A DNA stretch of 32,993 nt. Origin: Betaproteobacteria bacterium (GTDB taxonomy: Bacteria > Pseudomonadota > Gammaproteobacteria > Burkholderiales > SHXO01). Shown here piece by piece: positions 1 to 8,017 of the stretch (position 1 is the first letter of the stretch; the number at the start of each line of letters is the position of its first letter). Location of the stretch: contig JANXRW010000147.1 in NCBI GenBank assembly GCA_025356655.1, positions 1-32,993 on the forward strand, written 5' to 3'. The notes below the pieces were generated by a model. That model did no database searches. It saw only the letters and a list, made by a program, of their open reading frames with translations, and was not told the origin of the DNA. The position numbers and the translations under genes are program-made.

Positions 1-72
1 GCCCAGCGCAACGCGCTCTCGCTCGCAAAACTCGCGCTGCGTGAGTCCACTACGCTCGAAGAGAGCAACCAT
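1..72 (-). pseudogene. N-terminal fragment resembling IS66-type accessory protein (TnpA), cut by window edge
   Basis: Reading leftwards from an ATG at 72, the minus strand encodes MVALFERSGLTQREFCERER and continues off the window edge. This resembles the N-terminal helix-turn-helix start of IS66-family accessory proteins, which typically read 'ALFERFEQSGLSQAAFC'. An in-frame stop lies 27 bases upstream of the ATG, so the frame really begins about here. Only 24 codons are visible, so I cannot tell whether the gene is intact beyond the edge. A generic helix-turn-helix protein is an alternative. The neighbouring transposase debris at 308-416 favours a mobile-element origin. Confidence 0.4.
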
Positions 73-788
73 CTGGGCCGCCTGCTCTCGGTCTCACTGC
101 GCGCCACTGCGCCCACTCGCACCCGCCATCTGCCTGCCCTCCAGCGCGTTGCGGTGCCTGCAGTGTGGCGACTGACGAGGCCGCGGGGAAGAACGCCGCT
201 GGGGAACCGGTTACCGCGCAGCCGGGATAGGCCCTGCCCCCGGCGCCCGATTGGGGCAGAATCGGCGTTTTCCGACAAGACTCTGCGACCCCACCCTGAC
301 TAATCAGATGTTCTCCGCCGCACTGGGCATCTCCGACACTTCGGTTCGTTCGGGGCGTTAGATGCGATGCCAGCCAGAAGTCCCTGAACATCGACATCGA
401 CTTCAAGCCCGGCACACCAGGTCATGCTGCTGGGCGTGCGCGACTTGGTGCTCGAAGGGGTCAACGTCGCCGGCACGGTCGAAGAGGCCCGGGTGCTTCA
501 CGCAGAGCCAGAACGACCGATGGGAGTCGCTCTTGCAGGTTGCCACTTGGAACATCGCCTGCGTACCCGCCGAATCACCGAGTGCGACGCTGGCGCGGAG
601 CTTGGCGGCCACCGGGTCGCGCACAGCCGGGCCCGGGCAGGCAACCTATGCCTCGATCAACGCCTGCGTGGTTTCCGGCAAGTCGGTCCACGCCAAGTCG
701 TCGGGCAGGTTCAGCCCATGGTGAGCCGGCAGGCGAAGCAATCCTGTTGACGTAGAAGGCTGTCGCTCGGCAAATCGGCAAGGTGGGG
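73..788. other. Non-coding stretch with insertion-sequence debris
   Basis: Apart from the ISL3-type remnant, no open frame here has convincing composition, a ribosome-binding site or a recognisable family. A minus-strand frame around 650-780 contains HGLNLPDDLAWTDLPETTQA before a stop. It has the look of another transposon-associated fragment, but I could not assign it. In many betaproteobacteria valS follows holC and its small neighbour; here that place is taken by this debris, which suggests a rearrangement breakpoint. Confidence 0.4.
308..416 (+). pseudogene. ISL3-family transposase N-terminal remnant, frameshifted
   Basis: From ATG 308 the sequence reads MFSAALGIS and then stops at 359 (TAG). 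In a shifted frame it continues FVRG...DASQKSLNIDIDFKPGT up to 416. Joined, these match the usual start of ISL3-family transposases: a short MF-ALG-start, then a strand ending in an 'IDFxPGS/TRF' motif before the zinc-finger part. Everything after the PGT motif is unrelated, so only about 35 codons survive, with an internal frameshift. The match is recalled from family knowledge, not from a search. No clear terminal inverted repeats or target duplication were identified. Confidence 0.5.
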
Positions 789-1214
789 CTAGCGCCCGCC
801 CCCGGCTGGCGGCATCAAGGTCTCGTCGCCAAAAACGCTGTTTACGGCGTCCCGCACCACACCCGGTAGCTTCGCCGAAAGGGCGTGGGCGAGGTCTGGG
901 GTGTCGGCTCCTTGGATCAGCGTCACCTCGAGTTGTAGCCGGTCCCGTAAGGCAAGGTAGAGTGCCGCTTTGAGGCGGCGTAGTCGGCCCGGGTCGGTGT
1001 CCGGGGTCTCCCCGGGGCGCACCGCGTCAGTGAGCCGCGGTACGGCTTGGCGCCCGGGGATTGCCTCCTCGATGACGTCGGTCAGGACCGGTGGTGGTGG
1101 CGCGTCCCCTGCCCCGGGCCGATGCCGGGAGAGCAGCGAATCCACCTTCGCAAACAGCGCCTCCCCATCGGGCACCTTGGAGCCGAGCGCCTTGCCCTCG
1201 TCTTCAGGAGGCAC
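789..1214 (-). CDS. Conserved hypothetical protein downstream of holC
   Basis: A 141-residue soluble protein with no signal peptide or membrane segment. The start is a GTG at 1214, three bases after the holC stop, so translation is probably coupled to holC. Residues 1-60 are acidic/proline-rich and look disordered (LLSRHRPGAG, then PPPP). Residues 75-130 look helical (LRRLKAALYLALRDRLQ) and precede a short conserved-looking end (GVVRDAVNSVFGDE). A protein of this kind commonly sits between holC and valS in betaproteobacteria, and I know of no assigned function. Its place in the pepA-holC operon is clear; its role is not. Confidence 0.7.
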   Translation of the reverse strand: MPPEDEGKALGSKVPDGEALFAKVDSLLSRHRPGAGDAPPPPVLTDVIEEAIPGRQAVPRLTDAVRPGETPDTDPGRLRRLKAALYLALRDRLQLEVTLIQGADTPDLAHALSAKLPGVVRDAVNSVFGDETLMPPAGGGR

Positions 1215-1217
1215 GGG

Positions 1218-1652
1218 TCAGCCGCCGCCAGCCGGCGCAGCCAGATCGTGGGTGCGAATCTCATAGCCCCGCTCGCGATAGAAGCGAAAGCGCGTGCGCG
1301 CAAGCACCCGCTGCTCCTCGTTCGGCCCGACGATCTCCACCAAGCGGTCAAAGCGGCTGAACAGTGGCGGCGTCTCGTCGCGCAGGTTTACCAGCAGTTG
1401 TTCATGGTGCAGCGGCTCGGTGACATGGTCCAGGATGATGGGGGTTACTGGCGCGAGGCGGTCACCGCTGCGGCAGTGGGGTAGGAATCCCACCGCCGGG
1501 TAGGACCAGAGCGCGCGGCTCGCGCGCTCCGTGGAAGCGGCATCAGAAGTGAGCACAAAGACCCGAAGCCCCTTGGCCAAGGCCTTGCTGGCCAGGGCCG
1601 ATAGGGTCCGCAGCCGGTCTTCGGCGCCGACGTAGAAGTCGATCTGCGTCAT
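1218..1652 (-). CDS. holC: DNA polymerase III chi subunit (HolC)
   Basis: HolC links the clamp-loader complex (through HolD) to single-strand DNA-binding protein at the replication fork. The protein begins MTQIDFYV and shows the family's pattern of an N-terminal FYV strand, a helix 'ALASKALAKGLRVFVLT', the 'RASRALWSYPAVGFLPH' region and a C-terminal 'FRFYRERGYEIRTHDL'. The length of 144 residues is normal. I prefer ATG 1652 because it gives the canonical MTxIDFY start; an in-frame GTG at 1667, one base after the pepA stop, would add five residues. No strong ribosome-binding site precedes either, fitting translational coupling to pepA. Confidence 0.9.
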   Translation of the reverse strand: MTQIDFYVGAEDRLRTLSALASKALAKGLRVFVLTSDAASTERASRALWSYPAVGFLPHCRSGDRLAPVTPIILDHVTEPLHHEQLLVNLRDETPPLFSRFDRLVEIVGPNEEQRVLARTRFRFYRERGYEIRTHDLAAPAGGG

Positions 1653-1668
1653 GGCGCCGTCGCCCACT

Positions 1669-3162
1669 TCAGCCCTGGCCAGCCCGCTTCAACAGGTACT
1701 CGGTCAGCATCGGCACCGGGCGGCCGGTGGAGCCCTTTTGCTTGCCGCTACGATAGGCGACACCGGCGATGTCCAGGTGGACCCAGGGGGTCGTCTTGTC
1801 CACGAAGCGCGCCAGGAAGCAGGCCGCCGTGACGCTACCCGCCGCCCGGCCTCCGATGTTGGCCAGGTCGGCGAAGGGGCTCTTCAACTGCTCCTGATAG
1901 TCCTGCCATAGCGGCATGCGCCAAGCCCGGTCCAGGCTCGCCTGGCCCGCGTCCAGCACCTCGGCAGCGAAGGCGTCGTCGTTGCTATAGAGGCCGGAGG
2001 CCACATGTCCCAACGCGACCACGCAGGCACCCGTGAGCGTGGCGATGTCGATCATGCCGTCCGGGTTGAACCGCTTGGCGTAAGTGAGCGCGTCGCAGAG
2101 GATGAGGCGGCCCTCGGCGTCGGTGTTGAGGATCTCGATGGTGAGGCCGGACATACTGGTGACGATATCGCCGGGCTTGACCGCGCTGCCGTCGGGCATG
2201 TTTTCGCAGGTCGGTATGATTCCGACCACATTGACCGGTAGCCCCATGCCGGCCACCGCACGCAGGGTCCCCAGGACGCTGCCGGCGCCAGACATGTCGA
2301 ATTTCATTTCGTCCATATCCGGAGCTGGCTTGATGGAGATGCCGCCCGTGTCGAAGGTGATCCCCTTGCCCACGAGCACCGTGGGCTTCTGCTTCTTGGG
2401 CCCGCCGTTGTACTCCAGCACGATGAGCTTGGCGGGCTCTCGGCTGCCGCGGGTAACCGACAGGAGCGAGCCCATGCCCAGTTTCTCCATGTCCTTTTCT
2501 TCAAGGACCTGGCATTTCAGCTTGAATTCATCGGCCAGTTCCTGCGCCTGCTTCGCCAGGAAACTCGGCGTGCAGATGTTGCTGGGCAGATTGCCGAGGT
2601 CGCGGGCGAGTTTGACCCCCGCGCCTAGCGCTTCCCCCTGTGCCAGTGCCCGATTCGCGGCGGCATCCGGTTTGGCGGATAGGCCCAGGGTGATTTTAGC
2701 CAGCCTTGTGCGATCCTCGTCCTTTTTGCTCTTCAGGCGGTCGAAGCGGTAGGTTGCCTCTGCCGCGGTGCTCACTGCGAGCCGGATACGACGCGGCAGG
2801 TCGCAGTCCTTCACCGCCAACTCCGCCAGGTACAGCACGCAGTCGGTGCTACCGCCCCCGCGCAGGGCTGCCACCGCGTGCTGCACCGCTTCACGGTAGG
2901 CGTGGGCGTCAAACTCCGCGCTAGCGCCCAGCCCCACCAGCAGGACGCGCGTGGCGGCGACGCCAGGTACCTTGCGCAGCATCAGGGTGGAGCCGGCGCG
3001 TCCCTCCATGTCGCCGTCCGTCAGCGCCTCGGCGAGGGTTCCCCCGGCCGCGCGGTCCACCAGGGCTGCCGCCTCGCTCAGTTCCCGCCCGGCGAAGACA
3101 CCCAGCACGATGCAGTCCGATTTCTGCTTTTCCGCGGCCCCGGCTTTTATGCTAAATTCCAC
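1669..3162 (-). CDS. pepA: Leucyl (cytosol) aminopeptidase, M17 family
   Basis: PepA removes N-terminal residues from peptides and uses two metal ions. In some bacteria it also binds DNA in Xer recombination and carAB control. The 497-residue length is typical. The catalytic C-terminal half contains GKGITFDTGGISIKP (metal and lysine ligands), the family signature NTDAEGRL at about residues 347-354, and the active-site region preceding it (MSGAGSVLG). The start is a GTG at 3162, chosen because AGGAG lies at 3169-3173 with six bases of spacing. It is first in the pepA-holC-hypothetical operon and diverges from lptF. A close-to-consensus sigma-70 promoter lies at 3210-3238. Confidence 0.96.
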   Translation of the reverse strand: MEFSIKAGAAEKQKSDCIVLGVFAGRELSEAAALVDRAAGGTLAEALTDGDMEGRAGSTLMLRKVPGVAATRVLLVGLGASAEFDAHAYREAVQHAVAALRGGGSTDCVLYLAELAVKDCDLPRRIRLAVSTAAEATYRFDRLKSKKDEDRTRLAKITLGLSAKPDAAANRALAQGEALGAGVKLARDLGNLPSNICTPSFLAKQAQELADEFKLKCQVLEEKDMEKLGMGSLLSVTRGSREPAKLIVLEYNGGPKKQKPTVLVGKGITFDTGGISIKPAPDMDEMKFDMSGAGSVLGTLRAVAGMGLPVNVVGIIPTCENMPDGSAVKPGDIVTSMSGLTIEILNTDAEGRLILCDALTYAKRFNPDGMIDIATLTGACVVALGHVASGLYSNDDAFAAEVLDAGQASLDRAWRMPLWQDYQEQLKSPFADLANIGGRAAGSVTAACFLARFVDKTTPWVHLDIAGVAYRSGKQKGSTGRPVPMLTEYLLKRAGQG

Positions 3163-3209
3163 CTGATACTCCTGTTTTCATGAAATTTTTTAGTCCCACA
3201 GCACGCCAG

Positions 3210-3238
3210 ATTATCACGCCCGATCCGGCCAAAGTCAA
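3210..3238 (-). promoter_or_regulatory. Sigma-70 promoter of pepA operon
   Basis: On the minus strand, TTGACT (3238-3233) is separated by exactly 17 bases from GATAAT (3215-3210), each one mismatch from consensus. Transcription should start near 3203, leaving about 40 bases of leader before the pepA GTG. Confidence 0.7.
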
Positions 3239-3252
3239 AGCACTCCATCCCC

Positions 3253-4323
3253 ATGATTTTTTTGCGCGCGACCCTGCGTGAATTCACCGCGTCGGGGATT
3301 GCGGTGCTTTTGGTCCTAATCGCAATCACCTTCACCACGCAGCTGATCCGCTTCCTGGGTTTTGCTGCCAAAGGCGGCATCCCCGCCGACGCGGTCCTCA
3401 CGCTTCTCGGGTTCGCTGCGCTGGGCTACCTGCCCGTGCTGCTCTCGGCGGCGCTGTTCTTGTCCGTGCTGCTATCCATGAGCCGCAGCTACCGCGACTC
3501 TGAGATGGTCGTGTGGATGAGCTCCGGCGTCGCGCTGCTGGGCTGGTTCCGACCCGTGTTGCTCTTTGCACTTCCCGTGGTGCTGCTCGTTGGGGTGCTC
3601 AGCCTGTACCTCACCCCCTGGGCCCTCGGGCGCAGCGACGAATACCGGCACCACCTGGAGAACCGCGACGACGTCTCGGCGGTGGCGCCTGGGGTGTTCA
3701 AGGAATCGAAGAACGGCGACCGGATTTTCTTCGTGGAGAAGATCACGCCGGACCTCCAGCAGGTGTCCAACGTCTTCGTGCGGTCCAACCAGGACGGACG
3801 CGACGGCGTCATGGTGGCTAAGCGCGGGTACATGGAGACCCAGGCCGACGGCGAGCGCTATCTCGTGCTGCTCAACGGTAGCCGTTACGACGGAACGCCT
3901 GGCCAGGCCGACTACCGGCTCGTGGAGTTCGCCCGCTACGCGGTGCGTATCGAAGTGCCCGAGACCAAGGCGTTTTTCCCCACCGAGCGCTCCTTCACGA
4001 CCGCCGAGCTGCTGCGCGACCCCACGCCGCTCAAGCGCGGGGAACTGGTCTGGCGCCTGGGCCTGCCGCTCTCGGCCCTTATGCTCGCGCTGCTGGCCAT
4101 CCCCATGAGCTCGGTCAATCCGCGCACGGGGCGCTCGGTCAACGTGATCATGGCGGTGTTCGTCTACATGACCTACAGCAACCTGATTAGCATCTCCCAG
4201 TCCTGGGTTGAGCAGGAGAAATTGACTCCCCTGGTGGGACTGCTGGGCGTGCATCTGCTGATGGCCGGGGTGCTTGCGCTCGGGCTGTTTAGCAAGGTTC
4301 TGCCCTTCTACTTGCGCCGATGA
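3253..4323 (+). CDS. lptF: LPS export ABC transporter permease LptF
   Basis: LptF is one of the two inner-membrane subunits of LptB2FG, which extracts lipopolysaccharide from the inner membrane and pushes it onto the LptC-A-D bridge. The 356-residue protein has three N-terminal membrane segments (about residues 13-33, 50-75 and 95-118), a periplasmic beta-jellyroll region (about 125-255), and three C-terminal segments from about 275. The loop before the jellyroll contains the family-like 'YLTPWALGRSDEYR'. The ATG 3253 start has no strong ribosome-binding site. The gene overlaps lptG by four bases (ATGA), indicating one transcript and coupled translation. Confidence 0.95.
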   Translation: MIFLRATLREFTASGIAVLLVLIAITFTTQLIRFLGFAAKGGIPADAVLTLLGFAALGYLPVLLSAALFLSVLLSMSRSYRDSEMVVWMSSGVALLGWFRPVLLFALPVVLLVGVLSLYLTPWALGRSDEYRHHLENRDDVSAVAPGVFKESKNGDRIFFVEKITPDLQQVSNVFVRSNQDGRDGVMVAKRGYMETQADGERYLVLLNGSRYDGTPGQADYRLVEFARYAVRIEVPETKAFFPTERSFTTAELLRDPTPLKRGELVWRLGLPLSALMLALLAIPMSSVNPRTGRSVNVIMAVFVYMTYSNLISISQSWVEQEKLTPLVGLLGVHLLMAGVLALGLFSKVLPFYLRR

Positions 4324-5393
4324 GCATCCTGCGACGTTACCTGATGTGGCAGGTCCTCTCCGCCATCTTGTTGGTGCTCACGGCGCTGCAGCTCCTGTTT
4401 AGCTTTTTCGACCTGATCTACCAGTTGCGCGAGCTCGGCACGGGTGGGCTTCGGCTTGCTCATGCCTTCCTCTTCGTGGTGCTGGGTATGCCAGCGCATC
4501 TCTACGAGTTATTCCCCGTGGCGGCCCTCATCGGCACCCTGCTGGCGCTGGCTCAGCTGGTGGTGCACTCCGAATATGCGGTGATGCGCACCTCGGGGGT
4601 GTCCATACTATCCATCGGTCGCGCGCTTCTGCAGGTGGGGGTCGCCCTTGCGCTGCTGACCTTTGTCACGGGGGAGGTGTTGATCCCGTTGAGTGAGGGC
4701 GTGGCCCAGAGGCTGCGGCTCGACCGCAGTGGCAGCTTGGTGGCGCAGCCTTCGCGCTCAGGTCTCTGGCTGCGTGACGAGCAGAGCTTCGTCAACGTAG
4801 CCCGGATCCTCTATGACGCCAGCTTGCAGGAAGTGCGCATCTACGAGTTCGACCGCGACTACCACCTGAAGGCGATCACCGAGGCTGCCCAGGGCCGCCA
4901 CCTCCACGACAACCTGTGGCAGCTGACCGACCTGACAGTGACTCGCTTCGACGCGCCGCGGGTGGAAGTGACCCGCCTGCGTTCCCTCGACTGGCACTCG
5001 GCGCTCACCCCGGGGATCGTCAACGTGCTGCTGGTGTCGCCCGAGAGCATGAGCTTGTTCACGCTGTTCTCCTACGTGCAGCACCTGCGCACTAACCACC
5101 AGGATTCCACGCGCTACGAAATAGCGCTCTGGAACAAGCTGGTTTATCCGCTCGCGGTGCTGGTGATGATGATCCTGGCCCTGCCCTTCGCCTACCTGAA
5201 TGTGCGCGATGGCGGCGTGAGCAGCAAAATCTTCGCCGGCATCATGCTAGGGCTCGGGTTCCATCTGATCAACCGCCTTTTTGCCCACATCGGCCTACTC
5301 TCCGCCTGGTCGCCCGGCCTGGCCGCCGGTGCGCCTACCCTGGTGTTCCTGACGCTCGCCTTGGGCATGATCCTGCGCCTGGAGCGGCGGTAG
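4320..5393 (+). CDS. lptG: LPS export ABC transporter permease LptG
   Basis: LptG is the second permease of LptB2FG and pairs with LptF one-to-one. The 357-residue sequence shows the same fold: N-terminal membrane helices starting MSILRRYLMWQVLSAILLVL, the conserved 'FPVAALIGTLLALAQL' segment with 'SEYAVMRTSGVS', a periplasmic jellyroll (about 135-260), and three C-terminal helices, including 'LPFAYLNVRDGGVSSKIFAG'. The gene starts inside the lptF stop (ATGA at 4320-4323). It ends only five bases before the convergent gene at 5399, with no room for a conventional terminator between them. Confidence 0.95.
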   Translation: MSILRRYLMWQVLSAILLVLTALQLLFSFFDLIYQLRELGTGGLRLAHAFLFVVLGMPAHLYELFPVAALIGTLLALAQLVVHSEYAVMRTSGVSILSIGRALLQVGVALALLTFVTGEVLIPLSEGVAQRLRLDRSGSLVAQPSRSGLWLRDEQSFVNVARILYDASLQEVRIYEFDRDYHLKAITEAAQGRHLHDNLWQLTDLTVTRFDAPRVEVTRLRSLDWHSALTPGIVNVLLVSPESMSLFTLFSYVQHLRTNHQDSTRYEIALWNKLVYPLAVLVMMILALPFAYLNVRDGGVSSKIFAGIMLGLGFHLINRLFAHIGLLSAWSPGLAAGAPTLVFLTLALGMILRLERR

Positions 5394-5398
5394 GCCCG

Positions 5399-5857
5399 CT
5401 ACTTTTCCTCGGGCACCGCCACGGGAAGGGTACTGCAGTCGGTGAACACCTCGGCGCACAGGCGCTTCAGGGAGACCGGGGCATGGCGGCGTGCGGATAG
5501 AAACCTGGTTCGGTAGTCGGCCTCGAAGGGGTCCGCATCCGCGTAGCCATTGGCCTGCGCCACCGAGGCGCGGACCCAGGCGACGAACCAGAAGGCCACC
5601 TGAGCCTCGGGATCCGCTCCCAGGGCCGGGTGGTGCGTGCGGATACAGTAGGCGTATTCGAACAGAAGTTCGTGGATGAGGTGGTCGCAGTTGAGCGCGT
5701 AGGCCGCGCCCCGCTCGACACCGCTTACCTCGGGGCCCGGGATACCCCGGTGCATCCCCTCGCCGTGGGCTCGAGCGACGATCGGCGAGAGCAGGCAAAG
5801 CGCCATTGCGAACACGGTCGCCCCGCGCCGCGGTAGGGCCAGCCAGTGCGCTTCCAT
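5399..5857 (-). CDS. Small exported protein of unknown function
   Basis: The 152-residue product begins MEAHWLALPRRGATVFAMAL and has a classical signal peptide: two arginines, a hydrophobic run, then a probable cleavage after ARA near residue 30. The mature part holds three cysteines (LNCDH, AYCIRT, LCAEVFTDC region) and repeated aromatic/helical segments, with 'HELLFEYAYCIRTHHPAL' the most distinctive. The start at 5857 is preceded by a G-rich element about seven bases upstream; a longer open frame reaching 5923 runs through a terminator hairpin and is less likely. I do not recognise the family. It lies just downstream of the nucleotidase gene and behind its terminator. Confidence 0.65.
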   Translation of the reverse strand: MEAHWLALPRRGATVFAMALCLLSPIVARAHGEGMHRGIPGPEVSGVERGAAYALNCDHLIHELLFEYAYCIRTHHPALGADPEAQVAFWFVAWVRASVAQANGYADADPFEADYRTRFLSARRHAPVSLKRLCAEVFTDCSTLPVAVPEEK

Positions 5858-5882
5858 GGATTTTCCCCCCGTGAATGGGAAA

Positions 5883-5908
5883 GGCCGGAGGGCTTTCGCC
5901 CCCCGGCC
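5883..5908 (-). terminator. Rho-independent terminator of the nucleotidase gene
   Basis: Arms 5883-5893 and 5898-5908 pair over 11 bp with one mismatch around a GAAA tetraloop (read on the minus strand), followed by TTTCCC. It lies 37 bases past the stop of the phosphoesterase gene and just upstream of the next gene's start. Confidence 0.6.
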
Positions 5909-5944
5909 CGCTCTGCGGTGCACCGAGGCGCACCCGCTAGGGCC

Positions 5945-7987
5945 TTAGTAGGTGGTGATGCGGGTCAGCGGCGCCGGCGTGTAGGGATGGGCCGCCGAGG
6001 TGTTGGACTGCCACCAGGCGATCTGCGCGTCGATGTCCTGCATGTCCCCGTGGCGGTTGGTGCCCGCGTTGAACGCAGTGAAGTTGTCGCCGCCCGTGGC
6101 GAGGAAGCTGTTCACCCTCACCCGGTAGGTGGCGTTCGCGTCCACCAGCACGCCGTTCACCTTCAGCGTGGCCGAGTCGACCCGGTCACACTCGGGGCGC
6201 GACACGCTCCAGCTATAGGTGAGGCTGGCCGAGGGCTGCATCACCCGCCGGGTGGTCTGCACGTTCCAGGGGCAGCTCGGATTCGGCGTCTTGTTGGCCA
6301 GGAAGGTCGCCACGGGGAACTGTTGCTCCAGGGCCTGCTTCAGCTGCGCGCCGGTGATATCCATCACCACCAAACTGTTGCCGAAGGGCATGAAGGTGAA
6401 AGCCTCCGAGTAGGACACCAAGCCATCACCCACGCCACCGTTGTTGGGCGCCGAGGCCAGGTAGGCGAACACGGGGTCCGTCCCGCGCAAGCCGCCGGCG
6501 TTGGTGAAGCCGATGACGGCGTTGTTCGGGGCAGCGCTCGTCGCTTGAAGGAACGCGTCACCTACGATGTCGCCCGCCTGCGACTCACCCGCGGCGTTGA
6601 AGGCCTTGGTGATGTCGCCGGTGATGTAGCCCACCACCACGTTGCCCACCGGCTTGGCGAGAGCGGAGTAGCCGGCGACGATGGCTGCCACGTTTGCATC
6701 CGGCGTCACCGTCTTCGGGTTCACGATGATGTTGGTGGAGTTCGTGCCGATGACGTCACGGGTGGTCGTGTCGATGTCCAGGTCCGTGTTCGTGACCACC
6801 TGGGTGTATTTCGCTGCTTGCGTGAGGCGCCGTCCTGCGGGCACTTGCGCATCTGCGTGGATGCAGTTGTAGCCCCAATGCGTGTGGCCGCTCACGATCA
6901 GGTCCACCTCGGGGCTCAAGCGGTCCAGGATGGGGCCGATGGCGTCGGTGAGGCCCGCGCAGTCATTGAGTCCACCCGTGGTGAAGCCACCCTGGTGGAT
7001 CATCAGGACCACGGAATGGATGCCTTGGTTGCGCAGTTGCGGGATCAGCGCGTTGACCGTGTCGGCCTCGTCGTTGAACTGCAGACCAGCCACGCCCGAC
7101 GGGGTGACGATCGTCGGCGTGTCCTTCAGCGTCATGCCGATAAAGGCCACCGGGATGCCGTGGAAAGACTTGACCTTGTAGGCAGGAAACAGCGTCCGGC
7201 CGGTGGCGGTGTCCACCACGTTGGCCGCCAGGTATTTGTACTTGGCGCCGGAGAAGGGCGTTGGCGTGTAGGGGGAACCCACGTCGCCACCGCGGCAGGT
7301 GCGGCTGGCACTCGTGCCCAGGTTCGGATCGGCCGCGCAACCGCCGCTTTGCTTGCGCAGCAACTCCGCCTTGCCGTAGTCGAATTCGTGGTTGCCCACG
7401 GCGTTGAAGTCCAGGCCGATGGCATTCATCAGTTCAACGGTGCCTTCGTCGTGGAACAGGGCGGAGGCGAGCGGGCTGGCGCCGGTCAGGTCGCCTGCGG
7501 ATACCACGGCGTTGTTGGGGTTCTGCGCCTTGAGGTCGCGGATCACACCCGCCATGGCAGCCGCGCCGCCGGAGGGATTCACCCCGAAAAAAGCGCCCTG
7601 GCTGTTGAAGGTGCCGTGGAAGTCGTTGAAGGAGATGACTTTGACGCGCAGCACGTTGCCCACGGTCGAGGCCTGTGCGGCGGCGATCAGGCTGGCTTTG
7701 TCGGCGTCGCTCAGGACGCCCGCGGGCACGCCGTTGATGATGCCAGTGGCGTTGGTCACGAACGCCTTGTGGCTACCCCAGTCGGTGTTGGGCAGACCTG
7801 CTTTGAGCAGATCGTTCAGCGTGCAGTTGCCCGGGCCGGCGCCGTCGGCATCGACGTTGGCGATGCCGGTGTCGGTGGCGCCGATGACGACGGTGGGGCG
7901 GGCGTCAGGCGTGACGCAGGTGGCGGCCAGCGCGTGGCTGCCGGCGAAGGCCAGCGCGAGCGCCAAGCCGAGGATGGATTTTTTCAT
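5945..7987 (-). CDS. Secreted bifunctional 5'-nucleotidase/metallophosphoesterase (UshA-like)
   Basis: A 680-residue exported enzyme of the 5'-nucleotidase/2',3'-cyclic phosphodiesterase family. It is expected to release phosphate and nucleosides from nucleotides outside the cytoplasm. Residues 1-22 are a signal peptide (MKKSILGLALALAFAGSHAL). Dimetal ligands are visible in FNDFHG (D122, H124), AGDLTG (D166), GNHEFD (N199, H200), MIHQGG (H331) and SGHTHWG (H368, H370). The C-terminal substrate-binding domain carries FLATGGDNFTAF. Residues about 24-108, before the catalytic domain, form an extra segment with 'DWGSHKAFVTNATG', like a small module seen in other secreted proteins. The start is MKKS at 7987; an upstream in-frame ATG at 8011 is possible. 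It is 30 bases downstream of a PEP-CTERM gene and probably co-transcribed with it. Confidence 0.9.
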   Translation of the reverse strand: MKKSILGLALALAFAGSHALAATCVTPDARPTVVIGATDTGIANVDADGAGPGNCTLNDLLKAGLPNTDWGSHKAFVTNATGIINGVPAGVLSDADKASLIAAAQASTVGNVLRVKVISFNDFHGTFNSQGAFFGVNPSGGAAAMAGVIRDLKAQNPNNAVVSAGDLTGASPLASALFHDEGTVELMNAIGLDFNAVGNHEFDYGKAELLRKQSGGCAADPNLGTSASRTCRGGDVGSPYTPTPFSGAKYKYLAANVVDTATGRTLFPAYKVKSFHGIPVAFIGMTLKDTPTIVTPSGVAGLQFNDEADTVNALIPQLRNQGIHSVVLMIHQGGFTTGGLNDCAGLTDAIGPILDRLSPEVDLIVSGHTHWGYNCIHADAQVPAGRRLTQAAKYTQVVTNTDLDIDTTTRDVIGTNSTNIIVNPKTVTPDANVAAIVAGYSALAKPVGNVVVGYITGDITKAFNAAGESQAGDIVGDAFLQATSAAPNNAVIGFTNAGGLRGTDPVFAYLASAPNNGGVGDGLVSYSEAFTFMPFGNSLVVMDITGAQLKQALEQQFPVATFLANKTPNPSCPWNVQTTRRVMQPSASLTYSWSVSRPECDRVDSATLKVNGVLVDANATYRVRVNSFLATGGDNFTAFNAGTNRHGDMQDIDAQIAWWQSNTSAAHPYTPAPLTRITTY

Positions 7988-8017
7988 GGGTGAATTCTCT
8001 GGTGTACGCATGGGGTA

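Noticed and set aside
5846-7993. Very long plus-strand open frame (over 700 codons) opposite the 5'-nucleotidase gene
   Set aside because: It is the antisense of a clearly recognised enzyme with all catalytic motifs. Its translation is rich in Val/Gly/Arg/His, as expected of a GC-rich shadow, and has no ribosome-binding site.
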